Shown here in pieces: positions 1 through 8,055 of a stretch of 26,254 bases of DNA (the first letter of the stretch is position 1; each line of letters starts with the position of its first letter). The stretch covers positions 1 to 26,254 of the forward strand of contig JAXDQV010000177.1 in the NCBI GenBank assembly GCA_034667645.1, written 5' to 3'. The notes under the pieces are model-generated. The model saw nothing but the letters and a program-made list of their open reading frames with translations. It made no database searches and was not told the DNA's origin. Source of the stretch: JAJPJG01 sp034667645 (GTDB lineage: Bacteria; Verrucomicrobiota; Verrucomicrobiia; Chthoniobacterales; Chthoniobacteraceae). A program made the position numbers and the translations under genes.

Positions 1-2
1 TG

Positions 3-482
3 ATGCTCGACGTGAACATCACCGCCCTGACGAAAATCACGCACCGCTTGCTTCCCATGCTTCGAACTTTCCAGCGCGCGGCGATCCTCAATGTTTCCTC
101 GTCCGCCGGCTATTTACCCGTCCCGCAGATGGCGGTCTATGCAGCCACAAAGGCTTATGTGACCAGCTTCTCCGAGGCGTTGCGCGCGGAACTGCGCGGA
201 ACCGGCGTTTCCGTCACCGCGCTTTGTCCCGGGCCGGTTGACACGGAATTTGGCGCGGTGGCGAGCCGGCCTGATTCGCAAATGCGCGCCCCGGATTTTT
301 TGAAAGTTCCGCCGGCGGACGTCGTGCGCGCGGCGCTGCGCGGCGTGGCCTCCGACCGGGCGCGCGTCGTTCCCGGCGTGCTCATTGCGCTGCTGATGCT
401 GCTGATCGCCGCGATACCGATTTTCGTGCTGCGACAATTTCTCGCGGTCGGCGCACGCATGGCCGCGAAGCGGAAGTTGTAA
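3..482 (+). CDS. Short-chain dehydrogenase/reductase (SDR), 5' truncated
   Basis: This is the C-terminal 159 codons of a classical SDR oxidoreductase; the gene runs off the left edge. The reading frame is open to the first base and the TGxxxGxG nucleotide-binding motif is missing, so the ATG at 3 is probably internal. Visible motifs, numbered from that ATG, are the helix-4 Asn (N5), the catalytic Ser in NVSSSAG (S33 or S34) and the YxxxK pair (Y46, K50). The PGPV motif after strand 6 follows. The last 40 residues hold a hydrophobic stretch (about 122-145), which suggests membrane association and is seen in some DltE/YdfG-like SDRs. The family performs NAD(P)-dependent oxidoreduction; the substrate cannot be told from this fragment. 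Confidence 0.9.
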   Translation: MLDVNITALTKITHRLLPMLRTFQRAAILNVSSSAGYLPVPQMAVYAATKAYVTSFSEALRAELRGTGVSVTALCPGPVDTEFGAVASRPDSQMRAPDFLKVPPADVVRAALRGVASDRARVVPGVLIALLMLLIAAIPIFVLRQFLAVGARMAAKRKL

Positions 483-511
483 GCGGGCGAGGGTTGCTTT
501 ACTCCAGACCC

Positions 512-832
512 ATGCGTTCGCTTCTGCAGCTTTTTTACGTGGTTTTCGGACTGCTCTCGATTGGCGGCGGCGTGATGGGATTCGTCAAAGCAAAGAGCCG
601 CGCCTCCCTGATCGCCGGCGGCGTCTGCGGAGTCGCGCTGATCGCAGCGAGCTTTCTGATTCCCGCGCATCCGATTGTCGGCCTGACCGTCGGCATCGTC
701 ACCTCGGTGGCGCTGGCGGGAAAATTCATCCCGGACCTCATTCACAAACCGGCCATTGTGCCTGGTGGCGTTATGGCTTTTTTCAGCGCGGCGAGCGTCG
801 TTCTCACACTGCTCGCCTGGTATAAAAAGTGA
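512..832 (+). CDS. TMEM14-family (UPF0136) small membrane protein
   Basis: A 106-residue, very hydrophobic protein with three to four predicted membrane helices separated by short Gly-rich turns. It has the TMEM14/UPF0136 arrangement: an N-terminal YVVFGLLSIGGGVMGF helix, a basic KAKSRAS loop, then paired Gly/Ala-rich helices. Family members are small integral membrane proteins; the mitochondrial ones are linked to porphyrin and lipid handling, and the bacterial function is unknown. The ATG at 512 is preferred to an in-frame TTG at 494 because the protein then begins just before the first helix. It starts 29 nt after the SDR stop and may be co-transcribed with it. Confidence 0.75.
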   Translation: MRSLLQLFYVVFGLLSIGGGVMGFVKAKSRASLIAGGVCGVALIAASFLIPAHPIVGLTVGIVTSVALAGKFIPDLIHKPAIVPGGVMAFFSAASVVLTLLAWYKK

Positions 833-839
833 ACTGTTC

Positions 840-2123
840 GTGCGCGGACCGACGCGCTTTCTGCCGTTGAAACGAAGCCTCGCGCTCGCGCTCCTGACCG
901 CGGCGTTCACCTCCTGCTGGAAACCCGAACACGTGGACGTGGCGCCGCCGACTCCAGTCCCCTCTCCATCCTCGACCCCCGAGGCTTCGCCGACGCCAAT
1001 TTACATTCCGCAAAAGCGGCTCGACACCGCGAAGCTCTTCAACGGCATCGAGCTCCATACCACGATCGACACCGAGCCCGGTTCGACCGCCACCACGGAG
1101 CGCAACACAGGTGGAAGCTACGCGCTCGATCTCAAACTGCGAGTCAAGGTGCCGAAGGCGAACTCCGAACTGCGCGAACTTGCCGCGCTCAATCCCGCGC
1201 TGCCGCAGGTCCTTCCGGGACTGGAGGCTTTGCTCCCGAATGCAAAAGTGCCTCCGTTTTTCGAAGCATTTTACCGGTTCAAACTCGCGACGCTGCAACA
1301 GAATCTCCCGCGTCTCGATCTGCTGTTGTCGCGCCACAACTTCTACGACTGCGAGACGATGCTCGCACTGGAACATCCGCAATCCAAACGCCGCGCGCTC
1401 CTCATCCAGGCCGACATGGACATCGATACGGACGGTTCGGACGGCGACCGCGTAGTGCCGATCGACACGGATTCACCGACGTTCCAGTCCATGACCAGCT
1501 ACAAGTGGCCGAAAAAAACGACCGTCGCGAATCCCCTCCTCGCCGCGCGCGAAGCGAAGCTGAAGGAAGCCGAAGCGCTCGCCGGAAGATCGCCCGGGCG
1601 CGAGCAACGCGACCAGATCGGTGCGCTGCGTTACGAGGTGAGCCAGCTTGCGACGAACAGTTTTCTGGTGGCGAATGCCGATCCCTACATTGTGCTGCCC
1701 GGTTGGATGCTGGGGCAAAGCGGGCAGCCATTTTCGCCGCGCGTCGGCGATTACGCCGTCGTGATTTTTAACAGCACGCTCTATCCCGCGATCATCGGCG
1801 ATGTCGGACCGCGCGATAAAATCGGCGAAGCCTCCTTGCGGGTTGGGCGGGAGATCAATGCCAAGGCGACCGCCGACAATCGGCCGGTCAGCGCGCTGAA
1901 GATCACCTATCTCGTCTTTCCCGAAACCGCCGACAAACCTTTCACCGCCCCGGATCTCGAGAAATGGCGCGCACATTGCGAGCAGCTCCTAAGCGAGCTC
2001 GGCGGTCACGCGGGAGAGTTGCACACCTGGCCTGACGTGACGACTCCAGCCTCCACCCCCACGCCGTCTCCGTCTCCGAGCCCCGAACCCTCGGCTTCCC
2101 CGAGCGCGAGTCCGAGCCAGTAG
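840..2123 (+). CDS. GH75 chitosanase-like lipoprotein with Pro/Ser-rich ends
   Basis: A predicted exported lipoprotein of about 427 residues. The N-terminus has a signal peptide ending in a lipobox-like AFTSC, followed by a Pro/Ser/Thr linker. The C-terminus ends in another Pro/Ser-rich repeat tail. The middle and C-terminal half shows the order of motifs seen in fungal-type GH75 chitosanases: an MDIDTDG segment, a PTFQSMT segment, a PYIVLPG segment, a strand with VVIFNSTLYPAIIGD, then GEAS. The Asp of GDVG (about D321) and the Glu of GEAS (about E330) match the GH75 catalytic pair, although the loop between them is shorter than in fungal enzymes. GH75 enzymes cut beta-1,4 bonds in chitosan. 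The start is uncertain: GTG at 840 is used here, but TTG at 867 gives a cleaner signal peptide (MKRSLALALL). It converges with the S41 homologue with only 3 nt between stop codons. Confidence 0.7.
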   Translation: MRGPTRFLPLKRSLALALLTAAFTSCWKPEHVDVAPPTPVPSPSSTPEASPTPIYIPQKRLDTAKLFNGIELHTTIDTEPGSTATTERNTGGSYALDLKLRVKVPKANSELRELAALNPALPQVLPGLEALLPNAKVPPFFEAFYRFKLATLQQNLPRLDLLLSRHNFYDCETMLALEHPQSKRRALLIQADMDIDTDGSDGDRVVPIDTDSPTFQSMTSYKWPKKTTVANPLLAAREAKLKEAEALAGRSPGREQRDQIGALRYEVSQLATNSFLVANADPYIVLPGWMLGQSGQPFSPRVGDYAVVIFNSTLYPAIIGDVGPRDKIGEASLRVGREINAKATADNRPVSALKITYLVFPETADKPFTAPDLEKWRAHCEQLLSELGGHAGELHTWPDVTTPASTPTPSPSPSPEPSASPSASPSQ

Positions 2124-2126
2124 TTT

Positions 2127-3152
2127 TTACTTCTCAGCGCGCGCCGGTTGCAGAATTCCAATCGTCGTGATCATGTCGAGCGCGCGCTGCAACTGCACGT
2201 CCCGCAGCGGCGCCGCCGGTTTTTCCTTCTGACGTTGCGCCGCTTCCGCGGCGTCGAGCTCCGGATTGACGCCCGCGACGAGCGACGCTTCGTTGAAGCG
2301 CGCCCGCTCCGTCTCTTTCAATAAGGGCGCGACGCCTTTCTCCAGCGCCGCGTGCATCACCTCCTTCTTCGCTGCGACCAGGATCGTCACCGCCACGTCG
2401 GGCTTCACGCCAACGGGGTAAATCGCCGTGCCGTCCGGCATCGCCACTTCGGCCACGGCGACGCGCAGAATGCCGCCGCCCGTCAGCGGCAACTCGGAAA
2501 TCTCGACGGCCTGCCCGGTCGTTTTTCCACCGACCACCAGCGCCTTGGTTTCGCGGCGCAAGACAGCCGCGATCACTTCCGATGCGCCCGCGCTGCCCTC
2601 GTCAACAATCACGACAATCAGGCCCTGGAATGCCGGATCAATATTCGAGGTAAAAACGCGCTCCGATTTTGAAGGCGATTTCTTCAGCGTAAAAAGCAGT
2701 TTTCCTTTCGGGCAAAACCGCTTGATGACCTCCGCCGCGCTTTCGTAGTCACTGCTCGCCGCTGTCGCGCGAAGATCGAGCACGACCGATTTCGTGGCTT
2801 TTTCACGAAAACTTTTCAAGGCGTCATCCAGCTCGTGAAAGTCGCCGTGGGTGAGATTGCCCAGCCGCAGATACCCGGCATTGCCATTCAGGATCTCGGA
2901 GCGAAAAGGACTTGGCTCCACCGTCTCCTTCGCGGCCACGCCGAGGGACACCCCCGGCGAAAGATGCTCGATCAAGCCCCGCAAAGTCGCGCGGGCGATT
3001 GCCTCGTTGGAAAATGCTTCCGGTTTCGCGTAACTGGATTTCAACAGCGTTAACGCTTGTTGAACATCCGCCGGAGAGAGCGCCTCGATCGGATCGGGCG
3101 ATTGCGCGAAGAGTGCGGAAGAGATGAACCCGAGCAGGACGAGACGATTCAT
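2127..3152 (-). CDS. S41-family protease homologue, catalytic dyad lost
   Basis: A 341-residue exported protein with a signal peptide (about residues 1-16) and a C-terminal-processing-protease (S41) core. Recognisable parts are the N-terminal helical region, the NGNAGYLRL strand, the VVLDLRA strand, the IVVIVDEGSAGASEV segment, the VVGGKTTGQ segment and the VGVKPDV strand. No PDZ domain is visible and the protein is shorter than typical CtpA proteins. Aligned to CtpA/Tsp, the nucleophile Ser of SASASE falls on Gly189 and the catalytic Lys, 25 residues further on in TFGKG, falls on Gln214. Codons are GGC and CAG. It is therefore probably inactive as a Ser/Lys protease and may bind peptides or act as a scaffold. 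It lies 12 nt downstream of purD on the same strand and is likely co-transcribed. Confidence 0.85.
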   Translation of the reverse strand: MNRLVLLGFISSALFAQSPDPIEALSPADVQQALTLLKSSYAKPEAFSNEAIARATLRGLIEHLSPGVSLGVAAKETVEPSPFRSEILNGNAGYLRLGNLTHGDFHELDDALKSFREKATKSVVLDLRATAASSDYESAAEVIKRFCPKGKLLFTLKKSPSKSERVFTSNIDPAFQGLIVVIVDEGSAGASEVIAAVLRRETKALVVGGKTTGQAVEISELPLTGGGILRVAVAEVAMPDGTAIYPVGVKPDVAVTILVAAKKEVMHAALEKGVAPLLKETERARFNEASLVAGVNPELDAAEAAQRQKEKPAAPLRDVQLQRALDMITTIGILQPARAEK

Positions 3153-3164
3153 GAATCGCCGAAG

Positions 3165-4436
3165 TTACGCGGAGAGTCCTTTCGCTGCAATGTCGCGCCG
3201 GAAATGCGCGCCCTCGAAATGGATCTGCGCGACCGCTTCGTAAGCCCGCTCCCGCGCCGCGCGCACGTCACGGCCGAGCGCGGTCACGCCGAGCACGCGC
3301 CCACCCGCGGTGACGACCGTGCCGTTTTCCTCGCGCGTGCCTCCATGAAAAACCATCACGTCGGGCTCGTTTTCAAACTGCTGCAAGCCGCTGATCGGGA
3401 GGCCGGTTTCATATTTTCCCGGATACCCGCCGGAAGACATGACGACACAAACTGCGGCGCGTTCGTCGAACTCGAGCGACTGCCGATCGAGGGTCCCGTC
3501 AATGACCGCTTCGAGGACGTCCACCAGATCGCTTTTCAATCGAGGCAACAGAACCTGCGTTTCCGGATCGCCGAAGCGGCAATTAAATTCGAGCACCTTT
3601 GGACCTTCGGCGGTCAGCATTAAGCCGGGAAAGAGCAATCCGCGAAAGTCGAAGCCCTCCGCCGCGATCCCGCGGAGAAATGGCTGCATGACTTCCTTGT
3701 GCACGCGCTCCACCAATTCAGCCGACAACGCCGGAGCGGGCGAATAGGTGCCCATGCCGCCGGTGTTGGGGCCGCAGTCGCCATCGAGCGCGCGTTTGTG
3801 ATCCTGCGCGCCGGGAAACAACGCATAGTGCGAACCATCCACGAGCGCGTGAATGGAGCACTCTTCTCCCTCCAGAAACTCCTCCACGACCAGCCGCCGA
3901 CCCGCTTCCCCAAAGGCTCCGCGCTCCATCACATGATAAATAGTCTTCGCAGCCTGCTCGGCGTTTTCCGCGATGATCACACCTTTCCCGAGCGCGAGTC
4001 CGTCGGCTTTGAGGACCGCCGGATAAGTCATCTTTTGACAAAACAGATGCGCCTCCTCGCTGGAGGAAAACTGCCCGGACTTCGCAGTCGGAATGCCGTG
4101 CCGCTGCATGAATTCCTTCGCAAAGATCTTCGATGATTCGAGGCGTGCGGCGCTGCGATTCGGCCCGAAAATCCGCAGTCCTTCTTTTTCAAACGCGTCG
4201 ACGATTCCGGCGGCGAGAGCGTCGTCCGGGCCGACCACGGTGAGGTCGATTTTTTCGTCTCGCGCGAATTTTAGGAGTGCGGCTTCGTCGGTGGGCGCGA
4301 GCGGCACGTTGCGCGCGAGATGCGCCGTGCCGGCATTTCCCGGCGCGCAGAAAAGCTCTGTCACGCGCGGCGACTGGCGCAATTTCCAGACGAGCGCGTG
4401 CTCACGCCCGCCGCCGCCGAGAACGAGGACCTTCAT
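3165..4436 (-). CDS. purD: Phosphoribosylamine--glycine ligase
   Basis: A full-length 423-residue GAR synthetase. It joins glycine to 5-phosphoribosylamine using ATP, the second step of de novo purine synthesis, in the cytoplasm. The N-terminal domain begins with GGGGREHAL (residues 7-15) and PGNAGT (32-37). The central ATP-grasp domain has the ADGLALGKGV lysine segment, and the C-terminal part has the EFNCRFGDPETQ metal-binding signature, followed by the SGGYPG strand. Length and motifs match the family throughout, with no break. It lies between thiD (61 nt upstream) and the S41 homologue (12 nt downstream), all on the minus strand. It is not clustered with other purine genes in this window. 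Confidence 0.98.
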   Translation of the reverse strand: MKVLVLGGGGREHALVWKLRQSPRVTELFCAPGNAGTAHLARNVPLAPTDEAALLKFARDEKIDLTVVGPDDALAAGIVDAFEKEGLRIFGPNRSAARLESSKIFAKEFMQRHGIPTAKSGQFSSSEEAHLFCQKMTYPAVLKADGLALGKGVIIAENAEQAAKTIYHVMERGAFGEAGRRLVVEEFLEGEECSIHALVDGSHYALFPGAQDHKRALDGDCGPNTGGMGTYSPAPALSAELVERVHKEVMQPFLRGIAAEGFDFRGLLFPGLMLTAEGPKVLEFNCRFGDPETQVLLPRLKSDLVDVLEAVIDGTLDRQSLEFDERAAVCVVMSSGGYPGKYETGLPISGLQQFENEPDVMVFHGGTREENGTVVTAGGRVLGVTALGRDVRAARERAYEAVAQIHFEGAHFRRDIAAKGLSA

Positions 4437-4497
4437 GGCGGATCAGGAAAGCAGGACAGCAGCGAATTGAGAAGCGGCGTCAGCGGGTGGAACGAGG

Positions 4498-5313
4498 TTA
4501 CGCCTGGTCCTGAGGCGGAGCGAAATGGTTGAGCGCCCGTGTTTCACCCCAACCGAAATGCAGCTCGATCGCCTTCGTCACAAAACGTTTCGCGGCCTCG
4601 ATGGAGTCACGAAGGTCCAGGCCGCGCGCAAGGCCGGCGGTGATCGCGGCAGAATAGGTGCAGCCCGTGCCGTGCGTTTTCACGCCCGCTACGAACGGTG
4701 AAGAAAATTCGCTGTGCTGACCGTTGGCATAAAGAACGTCCGTCGCGACCTCGCCTTTCAAGTGGCCGCCCTTGACCAACCATGCGCCGCCAAAGCTCTC
4801 CGCGAGCGCTTGCGCAGCCTCACGCATCTCCTGGAGGGTTGTCACGGTGCGGCCGAGTAGCGTTTGCACTTCATCGAGATTCGGCGTCACCAGCAACGCC
4901 TGTTTAAACAAGCGCGTTTTGAACAGTTCGACCGCGTCCTGCTGCAACAGCATCGCGCCGCTCGTGGCGTTCATCACCGGATCGACCACGAGGATTGGAG
5001 AATGTTTTTCGAGTTCATCGCACACCGCCTCGATGATCTTGCGGGAATGCAGCATGCCAGTTTTCACGACACGGACCGGAAACGCGGCGAACGAGAGACC
5101 GATCTGCTCGGCGATAATTTCTGAATCGATCGGCTGGATGGCGCTCACCTTTCCCGGCACCTCGGCGACGACGCACGTGACCGCCGTTAAGCCGTAAACA
5201 CCGAGCGCGGTGAACGTCTTTAAATCGGCCTGGATGCCTGCCCCGGCGCTATTGTCCGAGCCGGCGATGGTGAGCGCGACCGGTGGCGTTTGCACAGGAA
5301 TCAAACTCCGCAT
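4498..5313 (-). CDS. thiD: Hydroxymethylpyrimidine/phosphomethylpyrimidine kinase
   Basis: A 271-residue ribokinase-fold enzyme that phosphorylates HMP and HMP-P in thiamine synthesis. The N-terminal substrate motif GSDNSAGAGIQADLKT (residues 18-33) is the ThiD signature. The VDPVMNATSGAML segment, the VTPNLDE segment, the VKGGH strand and the anion-hole loop GTGCTYSAAI with Cys218 are all present. The ATG at 5313 is chosen over a TTG at 5379 because the core begins directly after it and the longer form would overlap the divergent apaG start. No other thiamine genes are in view, so pathway context comes from elsewhere in the genome. It probably heads the thiD-purD-S41 transcript. Confidence 0.95.
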   Translation of the reverse strand: MRSLIPVQTPPVALTIAGSDNSAGAGIQADLKTFTALGVYGLTAVTCVVAEVPGKVSAIQPIDSEIIAEQIGLSFAAFPVRVVKTGMLHSRKIIEAVCDELEKHSPILVVDPVMNATSGAMLLQQDAVELFKTRLFKQALLVTPNLDEVQTLLGRTVTTLQEMREAAQALAESFGGAWLVKGGHLKGEVATDVLYANGQHSEFSSPFVAGVKTHGTGCTYSAAITAGLARGLDLRDSIEAAKRFVTKAIELHFGWGETRALNHFAPPQDQA

Positions 5314-5378
5314 TTCCGGAACGGCAATCGAGCTAAGAGTCCTCGCCAACAAAATCCGGCGCGCATATTTTTCCAGCA

Positions 5379-5756
5379 ATGGGCGACTTTCGCGAACTCA
5401 AGGGACTGCGCGTGCACATCGACAAAGTCGTTTACATGCCCCACCTCGACGCGCCGGCCGAGCGGCCTCACCCGTTTGTTTATTTCATCACCATTCGCAA
5501 CAGCTCTGCGGAGACGGTGACCATCAAAGGCCGCAAATGGGTGGTGACCGACGCGCACGGTCACCGCATCGTGGTGGAAGGCGACGGCGTGGTCGGCGAA
5601 TGTCCCCGCCTCGCGCCGGGCGAGGAGTTCTCGTATAATTCCTATCACGTGATCGGCAGCGACAGCGTGGCGGAGGGAGCGTTCATCGGCGGACTCGAGG
5701 ATGGCGAGCGGGTGATCACGCGGATCCCAAAATTCGAGATGCGCGTCCCGGAGTAA
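5379..5756 (+). CDS. apaG: ApaG-domain protein (DUF525)
   Basis: A 125-residue single-domain ApaG protein with an immunoglobulin-like beta sandwich fold. Family hallmarks are visible: VYFITIRNSS, the WVVTDAHG strand, the GDGVVGECPRLAPGE glycine-rich segment, and the closing GAFIGG and IPKFEMRVP strands. ApaG is associated with divalent-metal tolerance and appears as a domain in F-box proteins; its molecular role in bacteria is not settled. The ATG at 5379 is the first residue of the conserved domain. It is divergent from thiD across 65 nt and ends exactly where the cyclo-ligase gene on the other strand ends (TAA at 5754-5756 abuts the opposing stop at 5757-5759). Confidence 0.93.
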   Translation: MGDFRELKGLRVHIDKVVYMPHLDAPAERPHPFVYFITIRNSSAETVTIKGRKWVVTDAHGHRIVVEGDGVVGECPRLAPGEEFSYNSYHVIGSDSVAEGAFIGGLEDGERVITRIPKFEMRVPE

Positions 5757-6335
5757 TCAAGCGCCATCAGCGGATTGCGTATTGCGGAAAAAACCTGACT
5801 CCGTGATCACCGCATCCACTGCGCAGTCGTGTGGTTCGCGCGGCAGCTCGGGAAAAATTTGCGCGTCGAAACAGACGCCGATTTTGTCGCCGCGGACTTC
5901 CGAGCTCCCGAGAAACCGATCGTAAAATCCACCGCCGCGTCCGAGCCGCGCGCCTTCGCGGGAGAAAGCGAGACCGGGAATGAGGATGAGATCGAGGCGG
6001 CCGGAGGCGACCATTTTCGCTTCGTCGTGGATCGGCTCGCGCAGCTGCCAGCGCGAAGTCTGCAACGCGCCGGGATCATCGACGGCGAGGAGGTCGAGTT
6101 CCACTCCGTTAACACGTGGATAAACAAGCGTCTTTCCGGCGGCTTCCTTCCAGAGAGGTGCCAGGTCCGGCTCCGTCGCCAGCGCGGCGAACAAGCAAAC
6201 CGCGCGCGCCGCACGCCATTGCGGCAACCGCAAAAGCTCTTCGCAAATCCGCGCTGATTTTAACGCGAGCTCTTCGGGGGAGAAGGTTTGCAGCCTCGCC
6301 CGCGCGAGCTTGCGGAACTCGGATTTGTCCTGCAT
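5757..6335 (-). CDS. 5-formyltetrahydrofolate cyclo-ligase
   Basis: A 192-residue cytoplasmic enzyme of the MTHFS/YgfA family. It converts 5-formyl-THF to 5,10-methenyl-THF using ATP and so recycles a storage folate. The ATP/folate signature GLAFSREGARLGRGGGFYDR spans about residues 121-140. The N-terminal basic helix (KLARARL), the Val-Cys-Leu-Phe strand followed by the TEPDL segment, and the final GVCFDAQI and DAVITE strands are all in order. Length is typical. There is no 6S RNA-like hairpin in the 82 nt upstream, although ygfA genes in Gammaproteobacteria often follow one. It converges with apaG with no bases between stops. Confidence 0.93.
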   Translation of the reverse strand: MQDKSEFRKLARARLQTFSPEELALKSARICEELLRLPQWRAARAVCLFAALATEPDLAPLWKEAAGKTLVYPRVNGVELDLLAVDDPGALQTSRWQLREPIHDEAKMVASGRLDLILIPGLAFSREGARLGRGGGFYDRFLGSSEVRGDKIGVCFDAQIFPELPREPHDCAVDAVITESGFFRNTQSADGA

Positions 6336-6417
6336 CGGCTCAGGTTAACGCACGGACGCAGCAGGGCTCGAAGTAAATTCTTTGCGTCGTCGGGCCGAGC
6401 CGTTAAAATTTTCCCTC

Positions 6418-7377
6418 GTGAAAAAAGGCGAACCCAGCCCTGCAAAAGTTGCAGTGGAACCGTCGCCAAAGCCGGCGCGGAAACGGACCGCGACGCCTGC
6501 CGCGAAGGTCGGATTGAAACCGGCGAAAGGGTGGCACAAACGCAATTTTCTCACGCAAGTTCTCATTCCATCGCTTTTCACACGGCGGCTCGGCAGCCAT
6601 CTCGAGGCGCTTTTTCCGGAGCTCAATGACGGCCAGATCGGCATTACCTGGATTGGCCACGCGTCGTTTTTGATCCAGACGCAAGGCATCAATATTTTGA
6701 TCGATCCAAACTGGGCGAAGTGGCTGAAAGTCATCAAGCGCGTGAAGCATCCGGGCATTCACCTGCATGATCTTCCGCAGATCGATCTCGTGCTCGTGAC
6801 CCACGCGCATTTCGATCATCTCGACCGGAAAACGCTGCGCGAAGTGGCGGACGAACAGCCGATCGTTGTTCCGTTCAAGGTCGGCAACCTCGTGCACGAC
6901 CTCGGTTTTCACAGCGTTCATGAGCTTGATTACTGGCGCACCTACGAGCACGGCCCGCTGCGCATCACGCTCACCCCGGCGCATCACTGGGGCGCGCGCG
7001 TGCTGCACGACTCACACCGCGGTTTCGGCGGCTATGTCATCGAAGCGGCCGGGCGGACGATTTACCATTGCGGCGACACGGCTTATTTCGACGGCTTCAC
7101 GGAGATCGGCGAGCGCTTCGATATTGATCTCGCGTTGTTGCCCATCGGCGCCTACGACCCGCCGAGCGGGCGCGAAGTGCACATGAATCCGGAGGAAGCC
7201 GTGCGCGCTTTCGTGGAGTTGAAAGCGAAGCGATTGATTCCGATGCACTACGGCACGTTTCGCCTGAGCTACGAGCCGATCGATGAGCCGCCGGCCCGCT
7301 TGCTTGCTTGCGCGGGCACCCATGGTGTCGAGGAGAAAGTCTCGATCATGACGGAGGGACAGCCGCTCGTTTTTTAG
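6418..7377 (+). CDS. Metallo-beta-lactamase-fold hydrolase (UlaG/NAPE-PLD-like)
   Basis: A 319-residue MBL-fold protein. The zinc-binding signature HAHFDH gives H129, H131, D133 and H134; further ligands are likely in TPAHHWG, in the CGDT Asp and in PMHYGTF near the C-terminus. The WIGHASFLI strand and LIDPNW turn are typical of the UlaG/NAPE-PLD branch (lactonases and phosphodiesterases), but the substrate cannot be assigned. A GTG at 6418 is used; a TTG at 6382 would add 12 residues. With either start the first 45 residues are a Lys/Arg/Pro/Ala-rich basic tail. No signal peptide is visible, so it should be cytoplasmic. It may be co-transcribed with the cyclophilin 48 nt downstream. Confidence 0.9.
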   Translation: MKKGEPSPAKVAVEPSPKPARKRTATPAAKVGLKPAKGWHKRNFLTQVLIPSLFTRRLGSHLEALFPELNDGQIGITWIGHASFLIQTQGINILIDPNWAKWLKVIKRVKHPGIHLHDLPQIDLVLVTHAHFDHLDRKTLREVADEQPIVVPFKVGNLVHDLGFHSVHELDYWRTYEHGPLRITLTPAHHWGARVLHDSHRGFGGYVIEAAGRTIYHCGDTAYFDGFTEIGERFDIDLALLPIGAYDPPSGREVHMNPEEAVRAFVELKAKRLIPMHYGTFRLSYEPIDEPPARLLACAGTHGVEEKVSIMTEGQPLVF

Positions 7378-7425
7378 CGAAATGTCCACGTGACAGCTCC
7401 GAGCGTTTCTGAAAATTTGCTGCCC

Positions 7426-8019
7426 ATGAAACTGTTGTTGTCCTGCGCGGCGGGAATGTCCCTGCTGCTTGCGACCGCGCTTAGCGAAGACCAAAAACCT
7501 ATGTCAAACGAAGTTGCCGTGATCAAAACCACCGAAGGCGAAATGACCGTTGAATTCTGGCCGGAGGTCGCTCCGAAAACGGTGGAGAATTTTAAAAAAC
7601 TCGCACGCGACGGATTCTATGACGGCACGGCGTTCCACCGGATCATCGATGGCTTCATGATCCAGGGCGGCGATCCGCTGACCAAGGATCCATCGAAGGA
7701 AGCACGCTGGGGCACCGGCGATCCGGGCTACAAAATCAAAGCGGAATTCAACGACAAATCCCATCAACGCGGTGTGCTCTCCATGGCGCGTTCCAACGAT
7801 CCTGATTCCGCAGGCAGCCAGTTTTTCATCTGCCTCGGCGACGCCGGATTTCTCGACAAAAAATACACGGCCTTTGGCAAAGTGATCAAAGGCGACGATG
7901 TGCTCGGAAAGATCGGAGAGACGCCGACGAGCACCGGCGGTGGCGGGGAAAAGAGCAAGCCGAACAAGCGCATCGGCGTGGAGAGCATCAAGATCGTGGC
8001 GGGCGACCCGGCGAAGTAG
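7426..8019 (+). CDS. Exported cyclophilin-type peptidyl-prolyl isomerase
   Basis: A 197-residue protein with an N-terminal signal peptide (hydrophobic core LLLSCAAGMSLLLATAL) followed by a complete cyclophilin domain. Visible family segments are VENFKKLARDGFYDGTAFHRII with the catalytic-site Phe/His/Arg, GFMIQGGDP, GVLSMAR, the SAGSQFFI strand and YTAFGKVI. It should speed proline cis-trans isomerisation during protein folding in the periplasm. The ATG at 7426 is preferred to the GTG at 7390 because it places the signal peptide at the N-terminus. An internal ATG at 7501 would give a leaderless cytoplasmic form. It converges with the MauE-like gene; the stops are 36 nt apart. Confidence 0.94.
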   Translation: MKLLLSCAAGMSLLLATALSEDQKPMSNEVAVIKTTEGEMTVEFWPEVAPKTVENFKKLARDGFYDGTAFHRIIDGFMIQGGDPLTKDPSKEARWGTGDPGYKIKAEFNDKSHQRGVLSMARSNDPDSAGSQFFICLGDAGFLDKKYTAFGKVIKGDDVLGKIGETPTSTGGGGEKSKPNKRIGVESIKIVAGDPAK

Positions 8020-8055
8020 TTCCTGCGCAGCGGAGCGCGCCGTTCTAGTCGTGAG

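Noticed and set aside
155..910. Minus-strand open frame of 251 codons
   Set aside because: It runs antisense across the SDR, the TMEM14 gene and the lipoprotein start, each of which has recognisable motifs.
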